Below are positions 53,711 through 63,400 of a stretch of DNA of 64,000 bases, piece by piece. The position numbers and the translations under genes were made by a program. How positions within the stretch are numbered: position 1 is the stretch's first letter; each line of letters opens with the position of its first letter. The notes beneath the pieces are model-generated. The model was not told the DNA's origin. It ran no database searches and worked only from the letters and a program-made list of their open reading frames with translations. The DNA lies in contig OW203762.1 of NCBI GenBank assembly GCA_934045905.1, positions 2,790,001 through 2,854,000 of the forward strand, read 5' to 3'. This DNA comes from Leuctra nigra. Its lineage: Eukaryota > Arthropoda > Insecta > Plecoptera > Leuctridae.

Positions 53711-54147
53711 ATGATTAGATTATTAGGGTTTAATGGCGCGTCAACGACGAGGTTATATTGCGCACATTAATTTTTACTTTAAACTTTGTTGAATTAAGTG
53801 GAGGACATGGGGAGGGGGTTGACGCGCCCGATCCGGGGGAGTCCAGCACTGGTGGGAAGGCCAGGCCGGAATGGGGACGGACCGGGGGGTGTGAGGATTC
53901 GGGCCGGCGGAACCCGATTTCAGGGGAATCACCATCTCGAGGGGGAAGGCCGGCCCGATGGGGACCGCAAATTCAAGGGAGGACATGGTTAGGCCAACCC
54001 TGGCTGCTCTTTGTCTGGACTTCACCACTGACCTATCCGGCATGGGAAGCCCTTACACATGAGCGTATGCTCGCCGGCGTAGCTGCAATGGATCATTGTC
54101 CAACACAAACCCCACCACCGCGATAAGGTGACAGCCATCGGTGGGGT
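53711..54147 (-). repeat. SINE-A copy 4, full length, 11-bp target duplication
   Basis: 437 bp between ACACAACTTAG at 53700-53710 and 54148-54158. Very close to copies 2 and 3, including the minus-strand ORF (53774-54043). Confidence 0.9.
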
Positions 54148-54259
54148 ACACAACTTAGGTACCTAGGTACTTAAATAAGGCACGGGGAACTGGAGAAAAC
54201 CTTCACGGAGTCAGGATAAAACAAGGGATGTGCGAAGCGAGAATATCCGACCAAACCTG

Positions 54260-54368
54260 CTGGGCTGCGGATGCGATCGGGTAATATGAAACTCCCTTGT
54301 TATCCACGGCCTTCTAGGGACTTGTCACCGTGACAAGGAAGTTGTTATTTTACACGATCGCTGCACAG
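54260..54368. mobile_element. Small MITE, copy 1, next to a splice acceptor
   Basis: Shares GGCCTTCTAGGGACTTGTCA and CCGTGACAAGGAAGTTGT with copy 2 at 54766. Its ends (GCGATCG...CGATCGC) are diverged. It stops about 25 bp before the exon B acceptor at 54393. Confidence 0.72.
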
Positions 54369-54393
54369 GGCTTAAACCATTTTATTGTTTCAG

Positions 54394-54714
54394 ACGAACA
54401 ACTCAACTTCACTACGGCCTCCTACGATACATCTGTGAAGCCCGGAGAACAACTGAAACTGAGTTTCGAAGCTTCTCACGTTCTGACGTCATGTTCAGTC
54501 CGGCTGATTGACGATCAGGGCTCTCCTCGGAAGTTCTCACCTAAATCAGACAGCCAGGGTTCTTGTGCACCTCTGAATCCCTCCGCTGAACTAGATGGCC
54601 GTACATGTGAGGTAGCGATGGGTGACGGCAAAGAGGAACTTAATGGATTGGTGGAGGTGGTTCTTGTGTCAGATAAGAAAACTGCCGTCTTCACTACAGA
54701 CAACATTGTCGCAA
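54394..54714 (+). CDS. Exon B of the same unrecognised host gene
   Basis: A 321-bp exon between acceptor TTTTATTGTTTCAG and a strong donor GCAA|GTAAGT, again phase 1 at both ends. It joins exon A in frame (N-S-T then D-E-Q-L). About 107 residues with alternating hydrophobics, a Y-D-T-S-V-K-P-G-E-Q-L-K-L-S-F strand-turn-strand stretch, and Cys in S-C-S-V, G-S-C-A and R-T-C-E. Like exon A it is a self-contained module, so the gene probably encodes repeated extracellular domains. Later exons are not found up to 64000, implying a long intron or an end outside the window. Confidence 0.75.
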
Positions 54715-54765
54715 GTAAGTTTACGTACAAACAAAGGTCAAAGTTTGTAACTAGGAAAACGCTCT

Positions 54766-54893
54766 GGGCTGCGATCGCGTAAAATGACAACTCCCTTGTC
54801 GCAGCGGCAAGCTTCTCATCTCAATGTTATTCACGGCCTTCTAGGGACTTGTCACCGTGACAAGGAAGTTGTCATTTTACACAATCGCAGCCC
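54766..54893. mobile_element. Small MITE, copy 2 (128 bp hairpin)
   Basis: Ends GGGCTGCGATCGCGTAAAAT and complement. It is inserted right after TAGGAAAACGCTCT, a 14-base terminus of the C-repeat. Confidence 0.8.
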
Positions 54894-55347
54894 ATGTCTC
54901 TTATGAGGCCCGTGTAAGTGAACGGGAAACGCACTGATCTTCAAAGATGTTTTTCAATTTTGTCTTTAAAAAAAAAATCAGATATTAGCGACCATAGCTT
55001 ATGGACTAAAAATACCACACACTGAAGTACAGTCACGTTCATTACTTTGCAGTCCAGACTTGAAGCAACCCAAATTGCATAGACAAAAGCTGTGTTGCCT
55101 AACCTCCAGAAAAGGGCCAATCAGTTGTTATCTAATGTTATTATTTGGCATGTCTCTAGTTTATCTCTAATGCAGGAGGGTAGTCAAAACAAATGACATC
55201 GGTGTGTTGCAAGAAGCGTGCTAATGCGAAATCATGAGGACCCCCGGCTGCTGGCTTCTTTGGAGGCTCACTTTACATGACCTCTGTTTGACCCTGAAGG
55301 GTTAAATAGTTTTCTCATTCAATTACAAATCGATCTCCTGGAAAATC
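54894..55347. other. No feature recognised
   Basis: Intergenic or intronic, downstream of exon B. Confidence 0.35.
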
Positions 55348-55369
55348 ATAGATAGATAGATAGATAGAT
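55348..55369. repeat. (GATA)n microsatellite at the 3' end of LINE copy 1
   Basis: About five GATA units directly against the element's poly(A) (seen as poly-T). Confidence 0.95.
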
Positions 55370-55474
55370 TTTTTTTTTTTTTTTTTTTTTTATTTCGAAC
55401 AGAATTAATTATCAATTACAGGATAGCACGAAAATAGAACACAATTACATCATTAAAATAGACAGTGAATACAT

Positions 55475-58400
55475 TTATTTGAGCACTAGGTGTCCATCTT
55501 CTATTGCAGCAAGGCACTGCTTGCGGCACCAGGTCTTCTTAAACTTGTCAATGTCATTGGTCAAGCTGGCTGTCGCGAATTCCACGCCTATCCTATAGTG
55601 AAGTCTATTCTTGAAAATTAAAAAAGAGTCCGCCAGACTTCCTGGACTTTCAATAAACACAGCAATGTATCGGTGAATTGTGGATTTTGCGAGATTTAAT
55701 AGGAAGTTACACAAGTTGACTGTCTTTTCATCTGGGCCAGTCCTTATCCCGCAAATCATGTCTTCAGTATTAAGATCTTGATTAAGTAAAAGTCGAATCT
55801 TTTGTTTGACGTAAGCCCACAGCCTATCATTTTTTCGGCATTCAAAGACAGTGTGGATGGTCGTGCCCACTGCGTCACACCACGGACACTTGGGGCTGTC
55901 CCGCAGGCCCCAGCGATGCAGCCGGCTGGGAGACGCGACGGCGTCGTGCATCTGTCGCCAGCAGATGTCGGCGTCCAGGCTGCATGTTGGCCAGCGGTAG
56001 AGATCATCCCAATGGATCTCGGTATCAGTCCAGGCGCCTCTCCCAGTCAACTCAGTGTCTGGAATTTCTATCTTGAGGATGGTTGAATATAGTTGTTTCG
56101 CGTCCTTAACGTTGTCTGTTAATATCTGGGGGCCCTCTGCAGGGCTTATCGTCTCCCATGCGAGGAAGAGGGACTTGTAAAATGGTTGAAGTCTTCTCAG
56201 CCAGTCGGTTCTGATAGTTCCGACGAGTGAAGCCGCTATTGAGTCTTCCGGATTGTACCTATTCATGTTGTGTTCTTGTAAGTAGCGGTGGTGGCTGATC
56301 TCCGCCTCTGGAGAGAGGAAATCAGCCACGTGCTTCGCCCTCAGTGACATGATCCTGCATTTGATGTTGATTAGTCCCAGGCCACCCACGGCAGTAGGAG
56401 CGAAAACGTGGTTCTGGTCTTTCCAATGTCGACCGCTCCACATAAACTTTGTTAGTCTGCGTTGGATTTCTTTAACAAAACTAGAGGGAGGCTCGAGGAC
56501 AGAGAAGGTGTGGACAAGGCGGGAACCTATTAGTTGGTTGGACACTATTCGTCGGCCCCGATAGGATGTAGTCTTATGCCACCTATTCCATCTATCGATT
56601 CCGGATTGAACCTTATTCGTCAGAGATGTCCAATTTTGCGATTCCCATTCTTTGTTCGCGTTGCCCAGGTACACTCCTAGAAATTTGAGGCCTTCGTTGG
56701 TCCAGGGCAAACCGAGTGGCGCGTCCGTCCGGTTACTCCATGAGCCGGCGAATAGCCCAGTGCTCTTGGAGGTATTCAGCGCCGCCCCAGAAGCACGGGC
56801 GTATGAGTCGAAAGATGTCGTCATGATCGGGAAGCCCCTGTCGTCAGTTATAAACACAGACACGTCATCCGCGTAGGCGGTCACGACCAAGGGACTGTTG
56901 GCTCCTCCAGGGATGCGCAGTCCATAAGGCGCAAGTCTAGATCTGAGAAGCGATAGGAAAGGTTCTATAGATATGGTGTACAAGGCGCCAGACAGTGGGT
57001 CACCTTGCCGAATGCCGCGTTGGAAGGGGAAGGGCGGGAGGAGAGTCGAACCGACACGCACCGTTGACTTGGCTTCTTTGTACAGTGTAGAGATGAAACT
57101 AATGAATTTGTCACCGAAGCCGAACTCTTGTAGTGTCTTGAACAAATAGTCGTGTTCTACGCGGTCGAAAGCTCCCGCCTGGTCCAGGGTGATGATGGCT
57201 GTTGGCGCGTTTTCGGCGTGGGCAAGATCAATCGCATCTCTCATCAGATGGAGATTGGAGAAGATCGTCCTTCCCGGTACACAGAAGGTCTGGTCGCTAT
57301 TAACTATTGAGGTGAGCACGTCTGTTAGTCTATTGGAGAGGGCGCGGGAAATGATTTTGAAGTCGGTGTTCAGGAGGGAGATAGGTCTCCAGTTTTTGAG
57401 TTGTAGTTTATCACCGCCCTTAGGAATTAGCGTGAGGACTGCCATACACATGGTTGGGGGGAGGATACCAGATTCGAGTGAAAAATTAACCATGCAGGTA
57501 AATAAGGGTATGAGTTTATCGATGAAAGTTCGAAAGAAATCTACTGAGAAGCCGTCGATGCCGGGGGATCTGTCCTTAGTAAGCTGGAAGAGGGCAGTCA
57601 CAAGTTCCTTGCTACTAAGTGCGGAGTCCAGCTTGTCTTTGGAGGTTTGGTTTAATTTGGGAAGGTTTTCGTAAAGGACTTGACTCTCGATTGTGTTCTG
57701 GCCTGATCGTGAATAGAGGCTAGAGAAGTGATTGCCAATCACTTGTCTGATAGCGTTCGGCTCCTGAACAATTTGACCATCGATTTGCAGTGCTGAGATC
57801 GTGCTCGAAGTTTTCCTGTCGCTACCGAGCTTGTAGAATGTGGGAGTTGCCCTGTTGTATTCAAGGTATTTCCGCTGCTGTTCTGTGTTCAGATCGGTCC
57901 TCGCTTCTGAGTAGTATTTCTTCCGTATTGCAGCCAAACACCTGTTAATTTCGTTGCACTCGGATGACGTCAGAGTGTTCTGCGCTGCGAGGAATCGGAG
58001 TCGGCTTTCTGCAGCGAGCAGTGATGCATAGTTCAAGTGGCTCGCTTCTGCTTCGTAGCGTTGAGTAGATATACGTATTTCGCTTTTCAAATTGTCCCAG
58101 CACTCGTGAGGGTCAGTAGCTGCTGGCCTATTTGAGTAGAACTCAATGATGTTTTCAATGTATTGCGTATACGACTTGTCTTCGAGGAGAGCGTTGTTGA
58201 AAATCCAATAAGGTGGTTTTCTGCGCTTCTCGGAATGCATAGTTAATGTTACACCGGAGTGATCAGAGAAAGATGGTATGATCTTAGATGACGTAATCTC
58301 GCAAAGCTGGTTACTGCGGACATATACTCTGTCGAGTCTCGATCTCGGTCTGTCTTTGAGTGGGCTTATGTAAGTGAACTCGCGATTGGTTGGATTTAGC

Positions 58401-58930
58401 TCGCGCCATACGTCTCGCAGGTCCTCGGAGTCGAGCAGGGCGATCAGCGGGGACACCAGTTCGTTTCGGTGTTCAATGGAGACCGCACGGTCGGCTGGCT
58501 CGAGAGTACAGTTCCAGTCGCCTGCCATGATAATTCGGTGGTTCACTGGAATACTCAGGATATCTTCACTGACTTTATCCATTACTTCTAAGCCTTTCCC
58601 TTTACTCTGTGGCATGTAAATGTTAATTAGGTGGACTTGGGATTTATTTAATTGTAAGATGGCAGTCTGAGCGAAGCCGGCTACTAAAATTTGAGTTGTG
58701 TCGAAAGCTATACCTCTGGATAGTATTGCTGTCCCACTATTACGCTGCACTGGCGCATTAATTGCAGATGAAAAATTATTTAGATAGTTTATTGAGAATT
58801 CAGTGTCCACGTTGGTTTCTTGGAGAAAAATTATTTCAGAGTTGAGCTTTTTGATATAGTTCGAAAGTAATATTTGCTTCAGTTCGTTATTCATGCCCCT
58901 AACGTTGAGTGATAGGAAATTATGAGGCAT
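55475..58930 (-). CDS. LINE copy 1 ORF2: endonuclease and reverse transcriptase
   Basis: 1151 residues from the ATG at 58930. AP-type endonuclease in the first 230 residues (L-Q-E-T-N near 36-40, G-D-W-N 137-140, S-D-H 222-224). RT: D-Q-A-G-A-F-D-R-V with catalytic Asp near 583, G-I-R-Q-G-D-P-L-S-G 639-648, YADD 686-689. C-terminal zinc knuckle CX2CX7HX4C at 1015-1031. The motif A wording and the G-A-L-Y-T-I-S-I-E-P run are of the Tx1/L1 type; that placement is from memory of the family. All catalytic residues are present, so it looks functional. It starts three bases after the ORF1 stop. Confidence 0.95.
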   Translation of the reverse strand: MPHNFLSLNVRGMNNELKQILLSNYIKKLNSEIIFLQETNVDTEFSINYLNNFSSAINAPVQRNSGTAILSRGIAFDTTQILVAGFAQTAILQLNKSQVHLINIYMPQSKGKGLEVMDKVSEDILSIPVNHRIIMAGDWNCTLEPADRAVSIEHRNELVSPLIALLDSEDLRDVWRELNPTNREFTYISPLKDRPRSRLDRVYVRSNQLCEITSSKIIPSFSDHSGVTLTMHSEKRRKPPYWIFNNALLEDKSYTQYIENIIEFYSNRPAATDPHECWDNLKSEIRISTQRYEAEASHLNYASLLAAESRLRFLAAQNTLTSSECNEINRCLAAIRKKYYSEARTDLNTEQQRKYLEYNRATPTFYKLGSDRKTSSTISALQIDGQIVQEPNAIRQVIGNHFSSLYSRSGQNTIESQVLYENLPKLNQTSKDKLDSALSSKELVTALFQLTKDRSPGIDGFSVDFFRTFIDKLIPLFTCMVNFSLESGILPPTMCMAVLTLIPKGGDKLQLKNWRPISLLNTDFKIISRALSNRLTDVLTSIVNSDQTFCVPGRTIFSNLHLMRDAIDLAHAENAPTAIITLDQAGAFDRVEHDYLFKTLQEFGFGDKFISFISTLYKEAKSTVRVGSTLLPPFPFQRGIRQGDPLSGALYTISIEPFLSLLRSRLAPYGLRIPGGANSPLVVTAYADDVSVFITDDRGFPIMTTSFDSYARASGAALNTSKSTGLFAGSWSNRTDAPLGLPWTNEGLKFLGVYLGNANKEWESQNWTSLTNKVQSGIDRWNRWHKTTSYRGRRIVSNQLIGSRLVHTFSVLEPPSSFVKEIQRRLTKFMWSGRHWKDQNHVFAPTAVGGLGLINIKCRIMSLRAKHVADFLSPEAEISHHRYLQEHNMNRYNPEDSIAASLVGTIRTDWLRRLQPFYKSLFLAWETISPAEGPQILTDNVKDAKQLYSTILKIEIPDTELTGRGAWTDTEIHWDDLYRWPTCSLDADICWRQMHDAVASPSRLHRWGLRDSPKCPWCDAVGTTIHTVFECRKNDRLWAYVKQKIRLLLNQDLNTEDMICGIRTGPDEKTVNLCNFLLNLAKSTIHRYIAVFIESPGSLADSFLIFKNRLHYRIGVEFATASLTNDIDKFKKTWCRKQCLAAIEDGHLVLK

Positions 58931-58933
58931 CTA

Positions 58934-60166
58934 TTAATTATTCATTGTTTCAGCGGTTATGGCCGTAATTATACGGCCAATTCTGCGTTTTAGGTTGTTA
59001 TCGTTGCACTTCTTGTTAATGTCTTCTAGCTCTTTTATGACTTTTTCATAGTCTTTTGAGAATTTTTTAATAATCGGAACAATCTTTTTGAAATGGCGGG
59101 ACTTCTTTAGGAAGTCCTTAAACCTAATGGGTGTGAAAATTTGATCTTTGTTCGTACCGTCGTTTCCGGGGATGATCTGCTCCAGCGAGGTCGCGTCTTC
59201 CATCAGCGACATCTGCGATGACGTTGAACCAGTCTCCGACATGACGTCGTCATTCAGTGTGTCGTCCACGTGACTACTCGGTCCAACTAATCCAGTCAGC
59301 CTCGCGGCCTCTGCCAGGCGGCTTTGCGGCGACGTCGCCCGCACGGGCATCGTGGTGATCGGGGACGTGATGTCCTCGACGTTGGTTGACTTCGGTGGTC
59401 GTATCGTTGTGTCAGTGGAGGTGCCATGATCAGCCACAATCGTGGCGATGTCCTGAGCTAAGGTTGAGGGGATCTGATAGCCAATGTTATCACTTGCGTG
59501 AGGTGTTAGTAAGAGAGGGGGGGTTGCAATTACCGCGTCCGCGAAAGACAGGTGCTTTGTTGGAAGGGGTGGGAACCTGGCTTGGATGTTGTCAGTCGGG
59601 TTTCCCGCTGTCCGGGGTTGCTTACAGTTCTTAGCCACGTGGCCGGCTTGTTTACAATTGTGACATGTCACATCATCCATAGATATGTAAACAATGTGTT
59701 TATAACCTTCAATATCGAAACTAAAGTGGGTGGGGACATTATTTACATCATCGAACAGGATATATGCAAGTTTACGGAAAGATTTTACATGCGTGCAGTC
59801 AGGGAGTCTTGAACCAGTAGAGATGTCCCTAATTGGGCAAGTCAGTTTCCCGATTCGTCTTAGTTTCTCGATCAGCATCTCGGTGGTTATAAAGGGGAAT
59901 ACATTTGAGAGAACAATCTTTGTGGCAGCCGTCAGATAACGTCTGATAGGAACAAATTGAGTTTTAACAGTAATGAAACCTTCTTGCACAACAGTTTTTA
60001 CCGCCGTCTCGCTGCGTAGGAAGACACACACTCTTCCCCCGGCAATGCGTGACGCGTGCGTTATCTCCGCCCCCGTCACCAAATCGGCAATACCTTTGAG
60101 GTAGTCGTCGATCGCTGTGTCGGCGACGTTATCAATAACCACGGCGAGGCTGGGTAGGCACGCCAT
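58934..60166 (-). CDS. LINE copy 1 ORF1: RNA-binding protein with zinc knuckle
   Basis: The best start is the ATG at 60166 (410 residues); the slightly longer frame begins with a TTG. Residues about 1-165 look like an RRM-type fold. A CCHC knuckle C-H-N-C-K-Q-A-G-H-V-A-K-N-C follows near 170-183, then a Thr/Pro/Ser-rich linker and a Lys-rich C-terminus. It probably coats element RNA. The stop TAA is followed by TAG and the ORF2 ATG, which suggests termination-reinitiation. Confidence 0.88.
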   Translation of the reverse strand: MACLPSLAVVIDNVADTAIDDYLKGIADLVTGAEITHASRIAGGRVCVFLRSETAVKTVVQEGFITVKTQFVPIRRYLTAATKIVLSNVFPFITTEMLIEKLRRIGKLTCPIRDISTGSRLPDCTHVKSFRKLAYILFDDVNNVPTHFSFDIEGYKHIVYISMDDVTCHNCKQAGHVAKNCKQPRTAGNPTDNIQARFPPLPTKHLSFADAVIATPPLLLTPHASDNIGYQIPSTLAQDIATIVADHGTSTDTTIRPPKSTNVEDITSPITTMPVRATSPQSRLAEAARLTGLVGPSSHVDDTLNDDVMSETGSTSSQMSLMEDATSLEQIIPGNDGTNKDQIFTPIRFKDFLKKSRHFKKIVPIIKKFSKDYEKVIKELEDINKKCNDNNLKRRIGRIITAITAETMNN

Positions 60167-60385
60167 AGTAAACAATATCAGTTCGTTGCACTACACCGGC
60201 AAGAGCATTGCGCGGTGCAAAAAACACGATTATCAATATGTAGAGTCACTCGATTTGCCACTTTTTTATAAATATCTGTTCGTCTTGACACCACGGATCT
60301 TTTGATACCGTTTCTAACACGTTATATTAAGGATTTTGTACACTATTCACTATTGTATCGGGAGCCGAGGTGATACACGTCTACC

Positions 60386-60420
<35 letters not shown>
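60386..60420. repeat. (GATA)n microsatellite between LINE copies
   Basis: About nine GATA units between the 5' end of copy 1 and the poly(A) of copy 2. Confidence 0.97.
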
Positions 60421-63400
60421 TTTTTTTTTTTTTTTTTTTTTTTATTTTGAACAGAATTAATTATCAATTACAGGATAGCACGAAAATAGAACACAATTAC
60501 ATCATTAAAATAGACAGTGAATACATTTATTTGAGCACTAGGTGTCCATCTTCTATTGCAGCAAGGCACTGCTTGCGGCACCAGGTCTTCTTAAACTTGT
60601 CAATGTCATTGGTCAAGCTGGCTGTCGCGAATTCCACGCCTATCCTATAGTGAAGTCTATTCTTGAAAATTAAAAAAGAGTCCGCCAGACTTCCTGGACT
60701 TTCAATAAACACAGCAATATATCGGTGAATTGTGGATTTTGCGAGATTTAATAGGAAGTTACACAAGTTGACTGTCTTTTCATCTGGGCCAGTCCTTATC
60801 CCGCAAATCATGTCTTCAGTATTAAGATCTTGATTAAGTAAAAGTCGAATCTTTTGTTTGACGTAAGCCCACAGCCTATCATTTTTTCGGCATTCGAAGA
60901 CAGTGTGGATGGTCGTGCCCACTGCGTCACACCACGGACACTTGGGGCTGTCCCGCAGGCCCCAGCGATGCAGCCGGCTGGGAGACGCGACGGCGTCGTG
61001 CATCTGTCGCTAGCAGATGTCGGCGTCCAGGCTGCATGTTGGCCAGCGGTAGAGATCATCCCAATGGATCTCGGTATCAGTCCAGGCGCCTCTTCCAGTC
61101 AACTCAGTGTCTGGAATTTCTATCTTGAGGATGGTTGAATATAGTTGTTTCGCGTCCTTAACGTTGTCTGTTAATATCTGGGGGCCCTCTGCAGGGCTTA
61201 TCGTCTCCCATGCAAGGAAGAGGGACTTGTAAAATGGTTGAAGTCTTCTCAGCCAGTCGGTTCTGATAGTTCCGACGAGTGAAGCCGCTATTGAGTCTTC
61301 CGGATTGTACCTATTCATGTTGTGTTCTTGTAAGTAGCGGTGGTGGCTGATCTCCGCCTCTGGAGAGAGGAAGTCAGCCACGTGCTTCGCCCTCAGTGAC
61401 ATGATCCTGCATTTGATGTTGATTAGTCCCAGGCCACCCACGGCAGTAGGAGCGAAAACGTGGTTCTGGTCTTTCCAATGTCGACCGCTCCACATAAACT
61501 TTGTTAGTCTGCGTTGGATTTCTTTAACAAAACTAGAGGGAGGCTCGAGGACAGAGAAGGTGTGGACAAGGCGGGAACCTATTAGTTGGTTGGACACTAT
61601 TCGTCGGCCCCGATAGGATGTAGTCTTGTGCCACCTATTCCATCTATCGATTCCGGATTGAACCTTATTCGTCAGAGATGTCCAATTTTGCGATTCCCAT
61701 TCTTTGTTCGCGTTGCCCAGGTACACTCCTAGAAATTTGAGGCCTTCGTTGGTCCAGGGCAAACCGAGTGGCGCGTCCGTCCGGTTACTCCATGAGCCGG
61801 CGAATAGCCCAGTGCTCTTGGAGGTATTCAGCGCCGCCCCAGAAGCACGGGCGTATGAGTCGAAAGATGTCGTCATGATCGGGAAGCCCCTGTCGTCAGT
61901 TATAAACACAGACACGTCATCCGCGTAGGCGGTCACGACCAAGGGACTGCTGGCTCCTCCAGGGATGCGCAGTCCATAAGGCGCAAGTCCAGATCTGAGA
62001 AGCGATAGGAAAGGTTCTATAGATATGGTGTACAAGGCGCCAGACAGTGGGTCACCTTGCCGAATGCCGCGTTGGAAGGGGAAGGGCGGGAGGAGAGTCG
62101 AACCGACACGCACCGTTGACTTGGCTTCTTTGTACAGTGTAGAGATGAAACTAATGAATTTGTCACCGAAGCCGAACTCTTGTAGTGTCTTGAACAAATA
62201 GTCGTGTTCTACGCGGTCGAAAGCTCCCGCCTGGTCCAGGGTGATGATGGCTGTTGGCGCGTTTTCGGCGTGGGCAAGATCAATCGCATCTCTCATCAGA
62301 TGGAGATTGGAGAAGATCGTCCTTCCCGGTACACAGAAGGTCTGGTCGCTATTAACTATTGAGCTGAGCACGTCTGTTAGTCTATTGGAGAGGGCGCGGG
62401 AAATGATTTTGAAGTCGGTGTTCAGGAGGGAGATAGGTCTCCAGTTTTTGAGTTGTAGTTTATCACCGCCCTTAGGAATTAGCGTGAGGACTGCCATGCG
62501 CATGGTTGGGGGGAGGATACCAGATTCGAGTGAAAAATTAACCATGCAGGTAAATAAGGGCATGAGTTTATCGATGAAAGCTCGGAAGAAATCTACTGAG
62601 AAGCCGTCGATGCCAGGGGATCTGTCCTTAGTAAGCTGGAAGAGGGCAGTCACAAGTTCCCTGCTACTAAGTGCGGAGTCCAGCTTGTCTTTGGAGGTTT
62701 GGTTTAATTTGGGAAGGTTTTCGTAAAGGACTTGACTCTCGATTGTGTTCTGGCCTGATCGTGAATAGAGGCTAGAGAAGTGATTGCCAATCACTTGTCT
62801 GATAGCGTTCGGCTCCTGAACAATTTGACCATCGATTTGCAGTGCTGAGATCGTGCTCGAAGTTTTCCTGTCGCTACCGAGCTTGTAGAATGTGGGAGTT
62901 GCCCTGTTGTATTCAAGGTATTTCCGCTGCTGTTCTGTGTTCAGATCGGTCCTTGCTTCTGAGTAGTATTTCTTCCGTATTGCAGCCAAACACCTGTTAA
63001 TTTCGTTGCACTCGGATGACGTCAGAGTGTTCTGCGCTGCGAGGAATCGGAGTCGGGTTTCTGCAGCGAGCAGTGATGCATAGTTCAAGTGGCTCGCTTC
63101 TGCTTCGTAGCGTTGAGTAGATATACGTATTTCGCTTTTCAAATTGTCCCAGCACTCGTGAGGGTCAGTAGCTGCTGGCCTATTTGAGTAGAACTCGATG
63201 ATGTTTTCAATGTATTGCGTATACGACTTGTCTTCGAGGAGAGCGTTGTTGAAAATCCAATAAGGTGATTTTCTGCGCTTCTCGGAATGCATAATTAATG
63301 TTACACCGGAGTGATCAGAGAAAGATGGTATGATCTTAGATGACGTAATCTCGCAAAGCTGGTTACTGCGGACATATACTCTGTCGAGTCTCGATCTCGG

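Larger units (their letters stand above)
55370..60385 (-). mobile_element. Full-length Tx1/L1-like LINE, copy 1
   Basis: On the minus strand: a 5' UTR of about 220 bp, ORF1, ORF2, a short 3' UTR of about 80 bp and a poly(A) of about 20. Both ORFs are intact. (GATA)n lies on both sides (55348-55369 and 60386-60420), so it sits inside such a repeat. Close to 99 percent alike at the protein level to copy 2. It is antisense to the host gene with exons A and B. Confidence 0.93.

Noticed and set aside
57189..57674. 161-codon plus-strand ORF, also at 62241-62726
   Set aside because: Shadow of the LINE ORF2 on the opposite strand.
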